DNA of 64,000 bases from NCBI GenBank assembly GCA_963711215.1, contig CAVQDH010000012.1, positions 186,001-250,000 on the forward strand, in the 5' to 3' direction. Positions 56,635 through 64,000 of this stretch are shown piece after piece; the stretch's first letter is position 1; every line of letters begins with the position of its first letter. Made by a program: the position numbers and the translations under genes. The DNA is from WHUA01 sp963711215. GTDB lineage: Bacteria; Pseudomonadota; Alphaproteobacteria; UBA8366. The notes beneath the pieces are model-generated. The model had not been told where the DNA came from. It worked only from the letters and a program-made list of their open reading frames with translations, and did no database searches.

Positions 56635-57501
56635 TCAACGAGGCCGGCTGCCGGTCAGCGTCGTGCGATGAAGCAACCGGCGCTGGGGCAAGGCGTAGTC
56701 GCAGATGGCGATATGCTGCGTCGGAATGTTGTCCCACATGACGACGTCCCCGGGCTGCCAACGATGCCGGTAGGTGAATTCCGGCCGGGTGACATGGGCC
56801 CAGAGCTGCTGCAGCAGCGCCCGGCTCTCGTCCTTGGGCAGCCCCACGATACGCGCCGTGTGCCCTTCGTTGACGAAAATGCTCTTGCGCCCGGTCACCG
56901 GATGGGTCCGCACGACGGGGTGGACGACCTCCGGCACTTGCTTCTTCTGACTTTCCGTCATCGCCGCGTTCTTATCGCCGTCTTTGACGAGCTTCTCGAA
57001 GCGGTGGCCCAGGCTGAAGGCCGCTTCGAGCCCGTCGAGCCGGCGCCGGGTGGGCTCATCCAGCGCCTCATACGCGGCGGCCGCGCTGGCCCACAATGTA
57101 TCGCCGATCGGCTGCCCGTCTTTGGTGGGAATTTCCAGGGCATACAGGATCGAGCCGCGGCTCGGCTCGAGCATGTAGGAGAGATCCGAGTGCCAGTAGC
57201 GGCCGGCATCGGCGACGCCGATTTGCCGGCCGTTCTCGATCACGTTCGACACGACCAGAATTTCCGGGTGGACGGGGTGGAGGTACTGGTCGAGCACGTG
57301 GATCTCGAGCGGGCCGAACCGCCGGCTGAAGCGGACCAGCTGTTCCGGCGTCAGCGTTTGCCCGCGGAAGACAAGGACGGAATGGGCATTCCAGGCTTCT
57401 TCGAGCGCCGCAAAGCTCACGCGGTCGAGATCGCGGGCAAGATCGACCGACGTGATCTCCGCACCGATAGGGCCGTCGAACGGTTCTACGTGGATCGACA
57501 T
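56635..57501 (-). CDS. TauD/TfdA family Fe(II)/2-oxoglutarate dioxygenase, copy 2
   Basis: 288 residues; ATG 57501 chosen (MSIHVEPFDGPIGAEITSVD) with GAGGGAG upstream. Triad: His104 and Asp106 (YWHSDLSYM) and His263 (NIPTQHIAI), 2-oxoglutarate Arg near 274-275 (LPQRRLLHRTTLTG). Resembles the alpha-ketoglutarate-dependent taurine or phenoxyacid enzymes but only ~30% like copy 1 by eye, so it is an old paralogue, not a recent duplicate. Confidence 0.92.
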   Translation of the reverse strand: MSIHVEPFDGPIGAEITSVDLARDLDRVSFAALEEAWNAHSVLVFRGQTLTPEQLVRFSRRFGPLEIHVLDQYLHPVHPEILVVSNVIENGRQIGVADAGRYWHSDLSYMLEPSRGSILYALEIPTKDGQPIGDTLWASAAAAYEALDEPTRRRLDGLEAAFSLGHRFEKLVKDGDKNAAMTESQKKQVPEVVHPVVRTHPVTGRKSIFVNEGHTARIVGLPKDESRALLQQLWAHVTRPEFTYRHRWQPGDVVMWDNIPTQHIAICDYALPQRRLLHRTTLTGSRPR

Positions 57502-57631
57502 CGCCGACTCTCCCTCACCTTCCGGGCCGATCCCACCTCGCGCATGGGGGCCGATAAAGATTGCGGTAAAATCGATGGCTTGCGGCGCGCGTTGCCCCTT
57601 CGGAATGCATCGCTCGAGACAGCGTACACCC

Positions 57632-57660
57632 GGGGGCCCAGGTTCCAAAATCTGGCCCCC
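57632..57660. terminator. GC-rich hairpin downstream of the enoyl-CoA hydratase gene
   Basis: GGGGGCC (57632-57638) pairs with GGCCCCC (57654-57660) with CAG/CTG just inside, around a ~9-base loop. It lies 15 bp past the hydratase stop (57676) and ahead of the TauD start (57501), both on the minus strand. No T-run follows, so termination is only possible. Confidence 0.35.
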
Positions 57661-57675
57661 GCTCTTCACACGGCG

Positions 57676-58470
57676 CTAGCGGCCCTGATAGCGGGGGGAA
57701 CGCTTCTCGACGAAGGCGCGGGGGCCCTCTTTCGCGTCCTCGGTCTGGCCGATGACCCAGCGTAACGCGCCGCCGAGCCGCATCGCCTGCTCGAAGGTCT
57801 CGTCCAACGCCGCCTGCGCCACCTCTTTCGCCGCTCTGACCGCCAGCGGCGCGTGGCCGGCGATGCGCGTCGCGAGTTGCATGGCCGTCGGCATCAGCGC
57901 TTCCGCGGGCACCATCCGGCTGACGATACCCACCCGCAACGCCGTCTCCGCATCGATGCGATCGCCGGTCAGGATCAGCTCCATGGCGATCGATTGCGGA
58001 ATGCTCCGGGCGAGGCGCTGCGGACCGCCGCCGCCGGGGAAAAAGCCGCGCGTGATCTCCGGGAGGCCGAACTCGGCCGCGGGCGTGCAGAGCCGGATGT
58101 CGCAGGCGAGCGCCAGCTCCATGCCCCCGGCCAGGCAATAGCCGTCGATCGCGGCGATGAGCGGCTTTTCGAATTTCATGGTCGACCATCGGGCGGCGGG
58201 ATCGGCTTCGATCACCGCGGCGGGCGCATTGTCGAGCTGCCGGCCGCCCCCGGCGGAGGCACGCTCCTTGAGGTCGGCGCCCGCGCTGAACGTCCCGCCC
58301 GCGCCGGTCAGCACGACGGCGCGAATGTCGCCGTCCGCACGCGCCTGCCCCAGCGCATCCATGAGCGCGCGGCCCATCTCCTGGTTTATCGCGTTGCGCT
58401 GCGCCGGACGGTTCAGCGTCATCACGGCCACGTGGTCCTTGCGTTCGAACAGCAGCGTATCGCTCGCCAC
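57676..58470 (-). CDS. enoyl-CoA hydratase/isomerase family protein
   Basis: 264 residues; GTG 58470 with AAGGAG seven bases upstream is chosen over an ATG at 58512. Crotonase fold: LNRPAQRNAINQEM, the oxyanion-hole GGTFSAGADLKERAS (~60-75) and GYCLAGGMELALACDIRL (~110-127), and PEITRGFFPGGGGPQRLARS with the second Glu-like position (ITRG) in the usual place. The C-terminal AFVEKRSPRYQGR motif is family-typical. Hydrates or isomerises an enoyl-CoA, cytoplasmic. Confidence 0.92.
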   Translation of the reverse strand: MASDTLLFERKDHVAVMTLNRPAQRNAINQEMGRALMDALGQARADGDIRAVVLTGAGGTFSAGADLKERASAGGGRQLDNAPAAVIEADPAARWSTMKFEKPLIAAIDGYCLAGGMELALACDIRLCTPAAEFGLPEITRGFFPGGGGPQRLARSIPQSIAMELILTGDRIDAETALRVGIVSRMVPAEALMPTAMQLATRIAGHAPLAVRAAKEVAQAALDETFEQAMRLGGALRWVIGQTEDAKEGPRAFVEKRSPRYQGR

Positions 58471-58584
58471 AGGCTTCTCCTTCCAATATGAAACGGGACC
58501 ATGCCCGCGCATGGGCGATCGTCCCCCGGCCAGCCTATCGAACCGGCCTGCACGCTGTCTAACCGGGCGGCCGCAGCCTCGGCG

Positions 58585-59476
58585 CTAGGGCGCCGCAACC
58601 GGGCGGGACCGCGTCTGCAGCAGCAGGGAAATCAGCGCGATGACGGCGAAAACCGTCACATAGGCGAGTGGAATTGGCTTTCCGGCAACCTGGTTCATCA
58701 GGCCCGCCGCCATCACCCCGGCCCCGTAGGCGACGAAGGTCCAGAGCATCATCCGTGCGCCCTCGCGGGAGGCAGCGCCAAGGATGGCGCCCGCACAAAG
58801 GGTCAGGAGCATCGTCGCGATGAGCCGGCTGGTCAGCGGGTCCTGCGGCCAGACCCAGATCGGCCGCCAGGGCCCCTGCGGCAGCACGAACAACGCAACG
58901 CCCCACGGCCCCGTAACGGCGGCGACCAGTCCCATCCATCCGCGCACGGCCGCCGGTGCGGGCCCATCCGTCGCGCCGCGGCCCGCCGCATCGGCCGGCC
59001 CAAGCCCGGTGCGCCGGATCAGGTGCCACAGCGCAGCGATCGACATGCCGCCCGCGATGACGAAAAAGCCGTAGGTGATCGGCGCCGCCCAATCGAAGCG
59101 ATCGAGATGCAGCAGCAGGATCGCGGCGACCAGCGGCGCCAGATAGACCGCAATCAACACAAGGTAAAGACGGACCAGCCGCTCCCGCATCCGGTCCAGC
59201 GCCAGCCAGCCGGCGACGCCAAACCCGAGGCCGGCAGCCGCCAGCATGCGCGACGCCAGCGGCGGCAACACCCACGAAAAACTCTCACGGTAGCCCAGCC
59301 ACCAGAATGGCGCGCCGATCAGGCCCGCCGGCCACCGCGAGGATCGCGAGGGCAAGCATGCCCTTGGCCTGAGCATCGAGCGTCTCGGCATGCGGCGCGA
59401 TCCAGCGGCGCCAGCCCGCGGCCATGCCGACGGCGAGCAATGCCAGCGCCAGAAGCCCCCACAGGTACCCGGTCAT
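58585..59476 (-). CDS. multi-pass membrane protein of unknown function, one frameshift
   Basis: ~297 residues joined. ATG 59476 (MTGYLWGLLALALLAVGMAAGWRRW) begins a helix; near 59325 the frame slips and the rest (GAPFWWLGYRESFSWVLPPLA onward) follows in the next frame. Roughly eight hydrophobic segments (LVLIAVYLAPLVAAILLLH, FVVYGAGVMAAGLM and others). No motif recognised. Adjacent to and in the same direction as another membrane protein at 59504-60283, and probably works with it. Confidence 0.6.
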
Positions 59477-59503
59477 CCCTCCCCCCTTAGGGCCGACGCC
59501 CGA

Positions 59504-60283
59504 TCAGTGCCGCGCCCATCCCCGCGGCCGCGCGAGAAACCAGATCGCCAGGCCGGCGCTCCAACCGAGGACGATCAGGTATATGACCATGCTGACGCGG
59601 AATCCGCCCGCCGTATGCTCCCAGTGCCGAAGATACGGCGGAATGAGAACGATGTCGTAGACGAGGAAGCCGATGAGCTGACCATAGGCATTGGCGATGC
59701 TCGGGCGCAGCCAGCCATCGAAGAAGTAAACCGCCGACGCGACGAACAGGAAGCCGAACATCGTCGAGCTCTCCGGCTTGAGCGGCCAGGGAAAGACCAC
59801 CGGCGCCCGCGCCAGAAGCATCGCCGTCGCGATGAACAGCGCCGCAGCGAAGGCGAGAAAGGAATAGCGCACGAAGGGCGGCGGCGGACGCCGGTCCCGA
59901 TGCGGATACCGGGCGCCGACCACGAACAGGAAGATCGATGCCAGGGCCAGGAGCCCGCACGTGCCCGCCCAGATCAGGAGACGCGGCTCGTGACGCGCAG
60001 CGTAGAGCCACAGGGTGAAGCCGGCGATGCCGCCGTTCATCGCGGCGAAGCCGAGGGCGCCGCCGCGCCCGGCGTTCAGATCGAGGGTCCAGGCGGTCCA
60101 GGCGACCGTCGCCCCTTCCGCGAGCATGATCGACGCGATGAAGAGATAACTCAGCGGGCCGTCCGCCCAGGGCCACAGGCTCAAGGCCCAGCCTGCGTAG
60201 GTCCAGAATCCGCCGCCGAGGACAAGCAGGCCGGAAGCCAGCGCAAGCAGCGACACGCGAAGCAACATGCGGTAGATGGTCAT
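59504..60283 (-). CDS. multi-pass membrane protein of unknown function
   Basis: 259 residues, intact, about seven helices (LLRVSLLALASGLLVLGGGFWTYAGW, SYLFIASIMLAEGATVAW, MFGFLFVASAVYFFDGW). A loop with RPPPPFVRYSF and the DLNAGRGG segment are polar. Not recognised; its pair at 58585-59476 begins 28 bp downstream. The similar helix pattern suggests a two-gene unit, perhaps a transporter or membrane sensor. Confidence 0.65.
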   Translation of the reverse strand: MTIYRMLLRVSLLALASGLLVLGGGFWTYAGWALSLWPWADGPLSYLFIASIMLAEGATVAWTAWTLDLNAGRGGALGFAAMNGGIAGFTLWLYAARHEPRLLIWAGTCGLLALASIFLFVVGARYPHRDRRPPPPFVRYSFLAFAAALFIATAMLLARAPVVFPWPLKPESSTMFGFLFVASAVYFFDGWLRPSIANAYGQLIGFLVYDIVLIPPYLRHWEHTAGGFRVSMVIYLIVLGWSAGLAIWFLARPRGWARH

Positions 60284-60463
60284 CCCTCGCCCCCGCCCGA
60301 CCGAAGTCCGATACGCCGGCGCCGACAGGGAAATCCTGCCACGAACCTCTTCGAAAGAGCAAAAAGGGGCCAGGCGCCGTCCCGCGATCCCGCGGTCCGT
60401 GATCAGGAGCGCGCGAAACGTCGCCGGACACCCTTCAACGAATGTCTCAACGAGCGTCCGGGA

Positions 60464-61177
60464 TCATTCGGACATTGCGTCCGCCGCGACCCGAGGTAAC
60501 GGGTCAGAACCTCGGGCTCTGATCTCGTCGGCGGGTCCCTCGTGCACGATATGGCCGTTGTTCATGATGTAGGCGCGGTTGGCGAGCGACAGCGTCGCGG
60601 CGATGTTCTGCTCGACCAGCACGATCGTCTGGCCCTCGGCGACGAGCTTGCGGCACGCGTCCATGAGATCATGCACGATGACCGGGGCCAACCCCTCGAA
60701 AGGCTCGTCGAGCAGGAGGATTTTCGGCCTGCGCACGAGCGCGCGGCCGATGGCGAGCATCTGCTGCTCGCCGCCGGAAAGGTCCGTGCCGCGGCTGCGG
60801 CGGCGTTGCGCCAGGCGGGGGAACATTTCATAGATCCGTTCCAGCGGCCAGGCATCCTCGGCGGTGAGCTGCGCCAGAACGATATTTTCTTCGACGCTGA
60901 GACTGCCGAAGATACGGCGCGCCTCGGGCACGAGCTGCATGCCCTTTTTGGCGATAACATGCGCCTTGCGGCCGGCCACGTCCTCGCCGTCGAACACCAC
61001 GGCGCCGGAACGCGGATGCAGCATGCCCATCAGGCTTTTCAATGTCGTGCTCTTGCCGGCGCCGTTGCGGCCCAGAAGGGCGACGACCTCGTGCGTCTCG
61101 ACCCGCAGGTCGACATCGAACAGGATATGCGAGTCGCCGTAGTAGCTGTTCAGCGATTTGACTTCGAGCAGGCTCAT
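60464..61177 (-). CDS. livF: branched-chain amino acid-type ABC transporter ATP-binding protein
   Basis: 237 residues, start ATG 61177 overlapping the livG stop as ATGA. Walker A GRNGAGKSTT (~36-45), signature LSGGEQQMLAIGRAL, Walker B ILLLDEPFEGLAP. LivF-type (no long C-terminal). Cytoplasmic motor of the LivFGHM importer; last gene of the operon. Confidence 0.95.
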   Translation of the reverse strand: MSLLEVKSLNSYYGDSHILFDVDLRVETHEVVALLGRNGAGKSTTLKSLMGMLHPRSGAVVFDGEDVAGRKAHVIAKKGMQLVPEARRIFGSLSVEENIVLAQLTAEDAWPLERIYEMFPRLAQRRRSRGTDLSGGEQQMLAIGRALVRRPKILLLDEPFEGLAPVIVHDLMDACRKLVAEGQTIVLVEQNIAATLSLANRAYIMNNGHIVHEGPADEIRARGSDPLPRVAADAMSE

Positions 61178-61986
61178 TGTTCGTGCACCCCGCCGAGATA
61201 GGCTTCCTGCACGGCCGCATTGCTCTTGATCTCGGCCGGCGTGCCCTCGACCAGCACCTCGCCTTCGTTGAGAACGGTGATGCGCTCGGCCAGCTCGAAG
61301 ATCGCGTCCATGTCGTGCTCGACGACGACCATCGTGCAGCTTCGCCGGATCACATTCAGGAGCTCGATCGTCTCGACGCGCTCCCGCGGGCTCATGCCGG
61401 CGAGCGGCTCGTCGAGCAAAAGCAGCGTCGGCGCCGTCGCCAGCGCAATGCCGATTTCGAGGCGGCGCTTCTCGCCGTAGGCGAGCTCGGCCACGGGTAC
61501 GTCGGCGCGGTCGGTGAGATGGACCTGGGCAAGTGTCTCCTTGACGCGATCCGCGAGTCCGTCGATCCGGTCGATCCGCCGCAAGATGTCCACGCGGAAC
61601 GGCCCGCGGCGCTCGGCCGCCACCGCGATGGTCAGGTTCTCGCGCACCGTCAGGCGGGTGAAGAGCTGGTTGACCTGATAGCTCTTGGTCAGGCCGAGCT
61701 GGCATACCTTCGTTACGCCGAAGCCGGTGATGTCGGTGCCGTCGAACACGATGCGGCCGGCGGATGGCGGGACCTCGCAGGTCAGCATCTTGAAGAACGT
61801 GCTCTTGCCGGCGCCGTTCGGACCGATGATCCCCCTGGATTCGCCGCGATAAAGCTCGAATTCGATATTGTTGTTGGCGAGGATGCCGTTGTAGCGCCTG
61901 GTCAGCCCCGTCGCCTTCAGCAACAACTCGCCCTGCGGCTTGACCGGGGACAACGGCGCGACCGCGAACGGCCGCCGCGGCGGCAC
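61174..61986 (-). CDS. livG: branched-chain amino acid-type ABC transporter ATP-binding protein, probably fused to LivM
   Basis: 270 residues from a GTG at 61986. Walker A GPNGAGKST, signature LAYGEKRRLEIGIAL, Walker B LLLLDEPLAGM, and the LivG C-terminal ending EEAYLGG-like AVQEAYLGG. Near the GTG there is no ribosome site and the LivM frame has no stop of its own before this point, so livM and livG are probably one gene split by an indel near 61970 (LivM-LivG fusions are common in alphaproteobacteria). Confidence 0.9.
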   Translation of the reverse strand: MPPRRPFAVAPLSPVKPQGELLLKATGLTRRYNGILANNNIEFELYRGESRGIIGPNGAGKSTFFKMLTCEVPPSAGRIVFDGTDITGFGVTKVCQLGLTKSYQVNQLFTRLTVRENLTIAVAAERRGPFRVDILRRIDRIDGLADRVKETLAQVHLTDRADVPVAELAYGEKRRLEIGIALATAPTLLLLDEPLAGMSPRERVETIELLNVIRRSCTMVVVEHDMDAIFELAERITVLNEGEVLVEGTPAEIKSNAAVQEAYLGGVHEQ

Positions 61987-63010
61987 TGAGCGGCGCCGGC
62001 TGGGCGGCGGCCTCGGGCTCGGAAACCGCGCGCTCGGCCCCTCTCCGGAAAAGGCGGGCCAGATCGGCGAGGCCGCCGACGATGCCGCGCCTGAGAAAGA
62101 CCACCAGCACCACGAAAACGATGCCGAGCGCCAGCTTCCATGACGCGCCGAGATGAAGCGTCGTCTGAAAAAAATCGCTCAGATAGAACCAGACCGCGGC
62201 GCCGGCGAGCGGGCCGAACAACGTGCCGGTGCCGCCGATCGCGGTCAGCATGACGAGCTGGCCAGACGTTTCGAAGGTGAAGGCGTCCGGCGGCATGAAG
62301 CCCTGCATCACGCCGAGCAATCCGCCGGCAAAGCCGGCATAGGCCGCGGCGATCACGAAGGCGATCAGCTTGTAGCTGTGGATATCGTGGCCGACGGCGG
62401 CCGCCCGCAGCGGATTATCGCGAATCGCCCCCAACACAAGACCGACCGGCGAGCGCATGATACGCACCGCGATCACGATGCCGACGAAATACCAGAACGC
62501 CAGGAACATGTAGAGCGACGAATCGCTGTCGAAACGGAAGGTGGCGAAGCCGAGATCGAGCGTCGGGGCCGGCACGCCAGGGAGCCCGTTCTCGCCGCCC
62601 GTGAATTGCGAGAGCGGGTTGAACTCGACGAAATAGAACACCTCGGCGATCGCCACCGTGATCATGGCGAAATAGATGCCGACACGCCTGAGCGCGATCA
62701 AGCCCACCAGATAGCCGATGGCGGCGGCCGCGATCATGCCGATGAACAAGGCCCCGATGACGTTCGGAAAGCCCGCGACCGTCAGCAGATAGGCGGCGAC
62801 CATGCCGCCGGCGCCGAAAAAGGCGGACTGGCCGAACGACAACAGGCCGGTAAAGCCGAACAGGATGTCGAAGCCGAGGCCGAACAGGCCCCAAACCAGG
62901 ATGCGATTGACCGTGGCGGGGGTAAATCCGAGATACGGCAGTATGAACGGCGCGGCGATCAGCCCGGCTGCCGTCAGCGCTTCGACGAGATAGGGACGTT
63001 GCTTGAACAT
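61985..63010 (-). CDS. livM: branched-chain amino acid-type ABC transporter permease
   Basis: ~340 residues; ATG 63010. Hydrophobic with 8-10 helices: LIAAPFILPYLGFTPATVNR, FGLGFDILFGFTGLLSFGQS (the LivM signature), FDSDSSLYMFLAFWYFVGIV, YAGFAGGLLGVMQGFMPPDA. It continues into LivG after a Pro/Ala-rich linker. Pairs with LivH; together they carry the substrate across the inner membrane. The true end is uncertain because of the suspected fusion and frameshift near 61970. Confidence 0.9.
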
Positions 63011-63023
63011 CAGACGACAGTCT

Positions 63024-63900
63024 TCATTCGCGGCCGGCCGTCCCGAGCAGCCCGTAAGGACGAAGCACCAGCACCAGCGTCATCGCCACGAAAAGCATGA
63101 CGTAGGAATAACCGGGGTTGAACATCGACGTGATGCTGATGATCTCGCCGGCGATGAGGCCACCCAGCACGGCGCCCGGAAACGACCCGACCCCGCCGAT
63201 CACCACGACGACGAATGTCTGCACCAGGATCGCTTCGCCGACGTCCGGCGCGATCGACACCACCGGCGCGTTGATGATGCCGGCAAACCCGGCCGCCATG
63301 GCGCCGATGCCGAACACCAGCATGAACACTTTGTAGACATCGATGCCGAGCGCATCGACCATCTCGGAATCCTCGATGCCGGCGCGAACGATCATGCCGA
63401 TGCGGGTGCGGTAGAGCACGAGATAAAGCGCCAGCAACGCGACCACGACGATGCCGAGCAGCGCGATGCGATAGGTCGGATAGAACATGAAGCCGAGATT
63501 GACGATGCCGACCAAGGGGCGGCGGCGGCGCGACCATCTTCGACAGGCTGCCGAAGAAGAAGCGGACGGCCTCGACGAAGACGATGCCGAGACCGAAGGT
63601 GACGAGGATCTGGTCTTCGGGCGGCCGTGTGTAGAAGTACCGGATGATCGCCCGCTCCATCACCATGCCGACCAGCATGACGAACAGCGAGCCCGCGATC
63701 ACGGCGACGACGAAAGACCCCGTATAGCTGTAGGCGAGCCAGCCGGCATAGCCGCCCAGCATGAACATCGCCCCGTGCGCGAGGTTGAGAACGCCGAGCG
63801 TGCCGTAAATGATCGTCAGGCCGGACGAGATCAGCGCAAGCAGCGCGCCGAGCACCAGCCCGTTGAAACACTGCGAAATGAAATTGCCCCAGTTGATCAC
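63024..63900 (-). CDS. livH: branched-chain amino acid-type ABC transporter permease, one frameshift
   Basis: ~292 residues joined; ATG 63900. First half: NGLVLGALLALISSGLTIIYG and LNLAHGAMFMLGGYAGW are LivH hallmarks. Near 63518 the frame breaks, and the neighbouring frame continues LVGIVNLGFMFYPTYRI, MIVRAGIEDSEMVDALGID and VVVIGGVGSFPGAVLGGLI to a stop at 63024. First gene of the cluster in view; the periplasmic binding protein is not seen before the window ends (63901-64000 holds no gene). Confidence 0.9.
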
Positions 63901-64000
63901 GATATCGCCTGTACTTGGTTGCGATGCCTATCCATCGGTCCGCCATCATCATGCCCGGCTTTATCCCGGGGATCGACTCCATCCTGCAACCGGACACGCA

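Noticed and set aside
60464..63010. An 848-residue LivM-LivF fusion
   Set aside because: The frame crosses all of LivG in the wrong phase; LivF has its own ATG overlapping LivG. Only a LivM-LivG fusion is plausible.

Overview
The window is high-GC DNA with short intergenic gaps, ATGA-type gene overlaps and a metabolism rich in solute-binding-protein transporters, amidases, amidohydrolases, CoA enzymes and a respiratory nitrate reductase. This suggests a free-living, facultatively denitrifying alphaproteobacterium (Rhodospirillales or Hyphomicrobiales-like), but the placement is inferred from gene content only. About twenty single-base frame breaks fall inside otherwise full-length, conserved genes (narK, narJ, livH, thiolases, PhoX and others). 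They look like uncorrected indels in the assembly more than true pseudogenes, so many genes below are given as whole loci with a stated frameshift.

Layout. 1-5.2 kb: a TAXI-type TRAP solute receptor, a class II aldolase, an SDR dehydrogenase, a small peroxiredoxin whose peroxidatic Cys codon is an in-frame TGA followed by a bacterial-SECIS-like hairpin (probable selenoprotein), an SDR remnant, an acetyl-CoA acetyltransferase and a small secreted or anchored protein. 5.6-9 kb: a GtrA/glycosyltransferase-39 fusion, a YafY-type WYL regulator divergent from a cupin-like gene with a palindromic operator between them, and the tail of a broken amidohydrolase. 9.2-20.4 kb: a Crp/Fnr regulator divergent from narK(fused)-narG-narH-narJ-narI-PPIase, with two perfect FNR boxes between them. 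20.5-27.3 kb: a CDF metal exporter, an OsmC protein and a four-gene HlyD/dual-ATPase/two-permease ABC efflux operon (YbhGFSR type).

27.5-48.2 kb: a catabolic region with two full copies of one amidohydrolase, MmgE/PrpD, two amidases, a flavin monooxygenase, two luciferase-like monooxygenases, an NHL-repeat protein, a beta-hydroxyacid dehydrogenase, a secreted Cys/Trp repeat protein of unknown function, a peptide-type ABC importer (two permeases and a binding protein, no ATPases nearby) with an amidase inside the operon, and an N-acyl-D-amino-acid deacylase. 48.4-60.3 kb: hemerythrin, a membrane-anchored Mrr-like nuclease, a ketopantoate-reductase-like enzyme, a DUF35/thiolase pair, two TauD/TfdA dioxygenases, a PhoX-like phosphatase, an enoyl-CoA hydratase and two multi-pass membrane proteins. 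60.4-63.9 kb: a branched-chain-amino-acid-type ABC importer (livH-livM-livG-livF).

How it fits together: the nar block gives anaerobic nitrate respiration under Crp/Fnr control. Most of the rest looks like uptake and breakdown of amides, acyl-amino acids, sulfonate-like compounds and CoA thioesters. Several genes in the catabolic region have similar candidate promoters (TTGnnn, 17-18 bp, TAGCnT or TACGnT). No rRNA, tRNA, CRISPR array, insertion sequence or origin was recognised.
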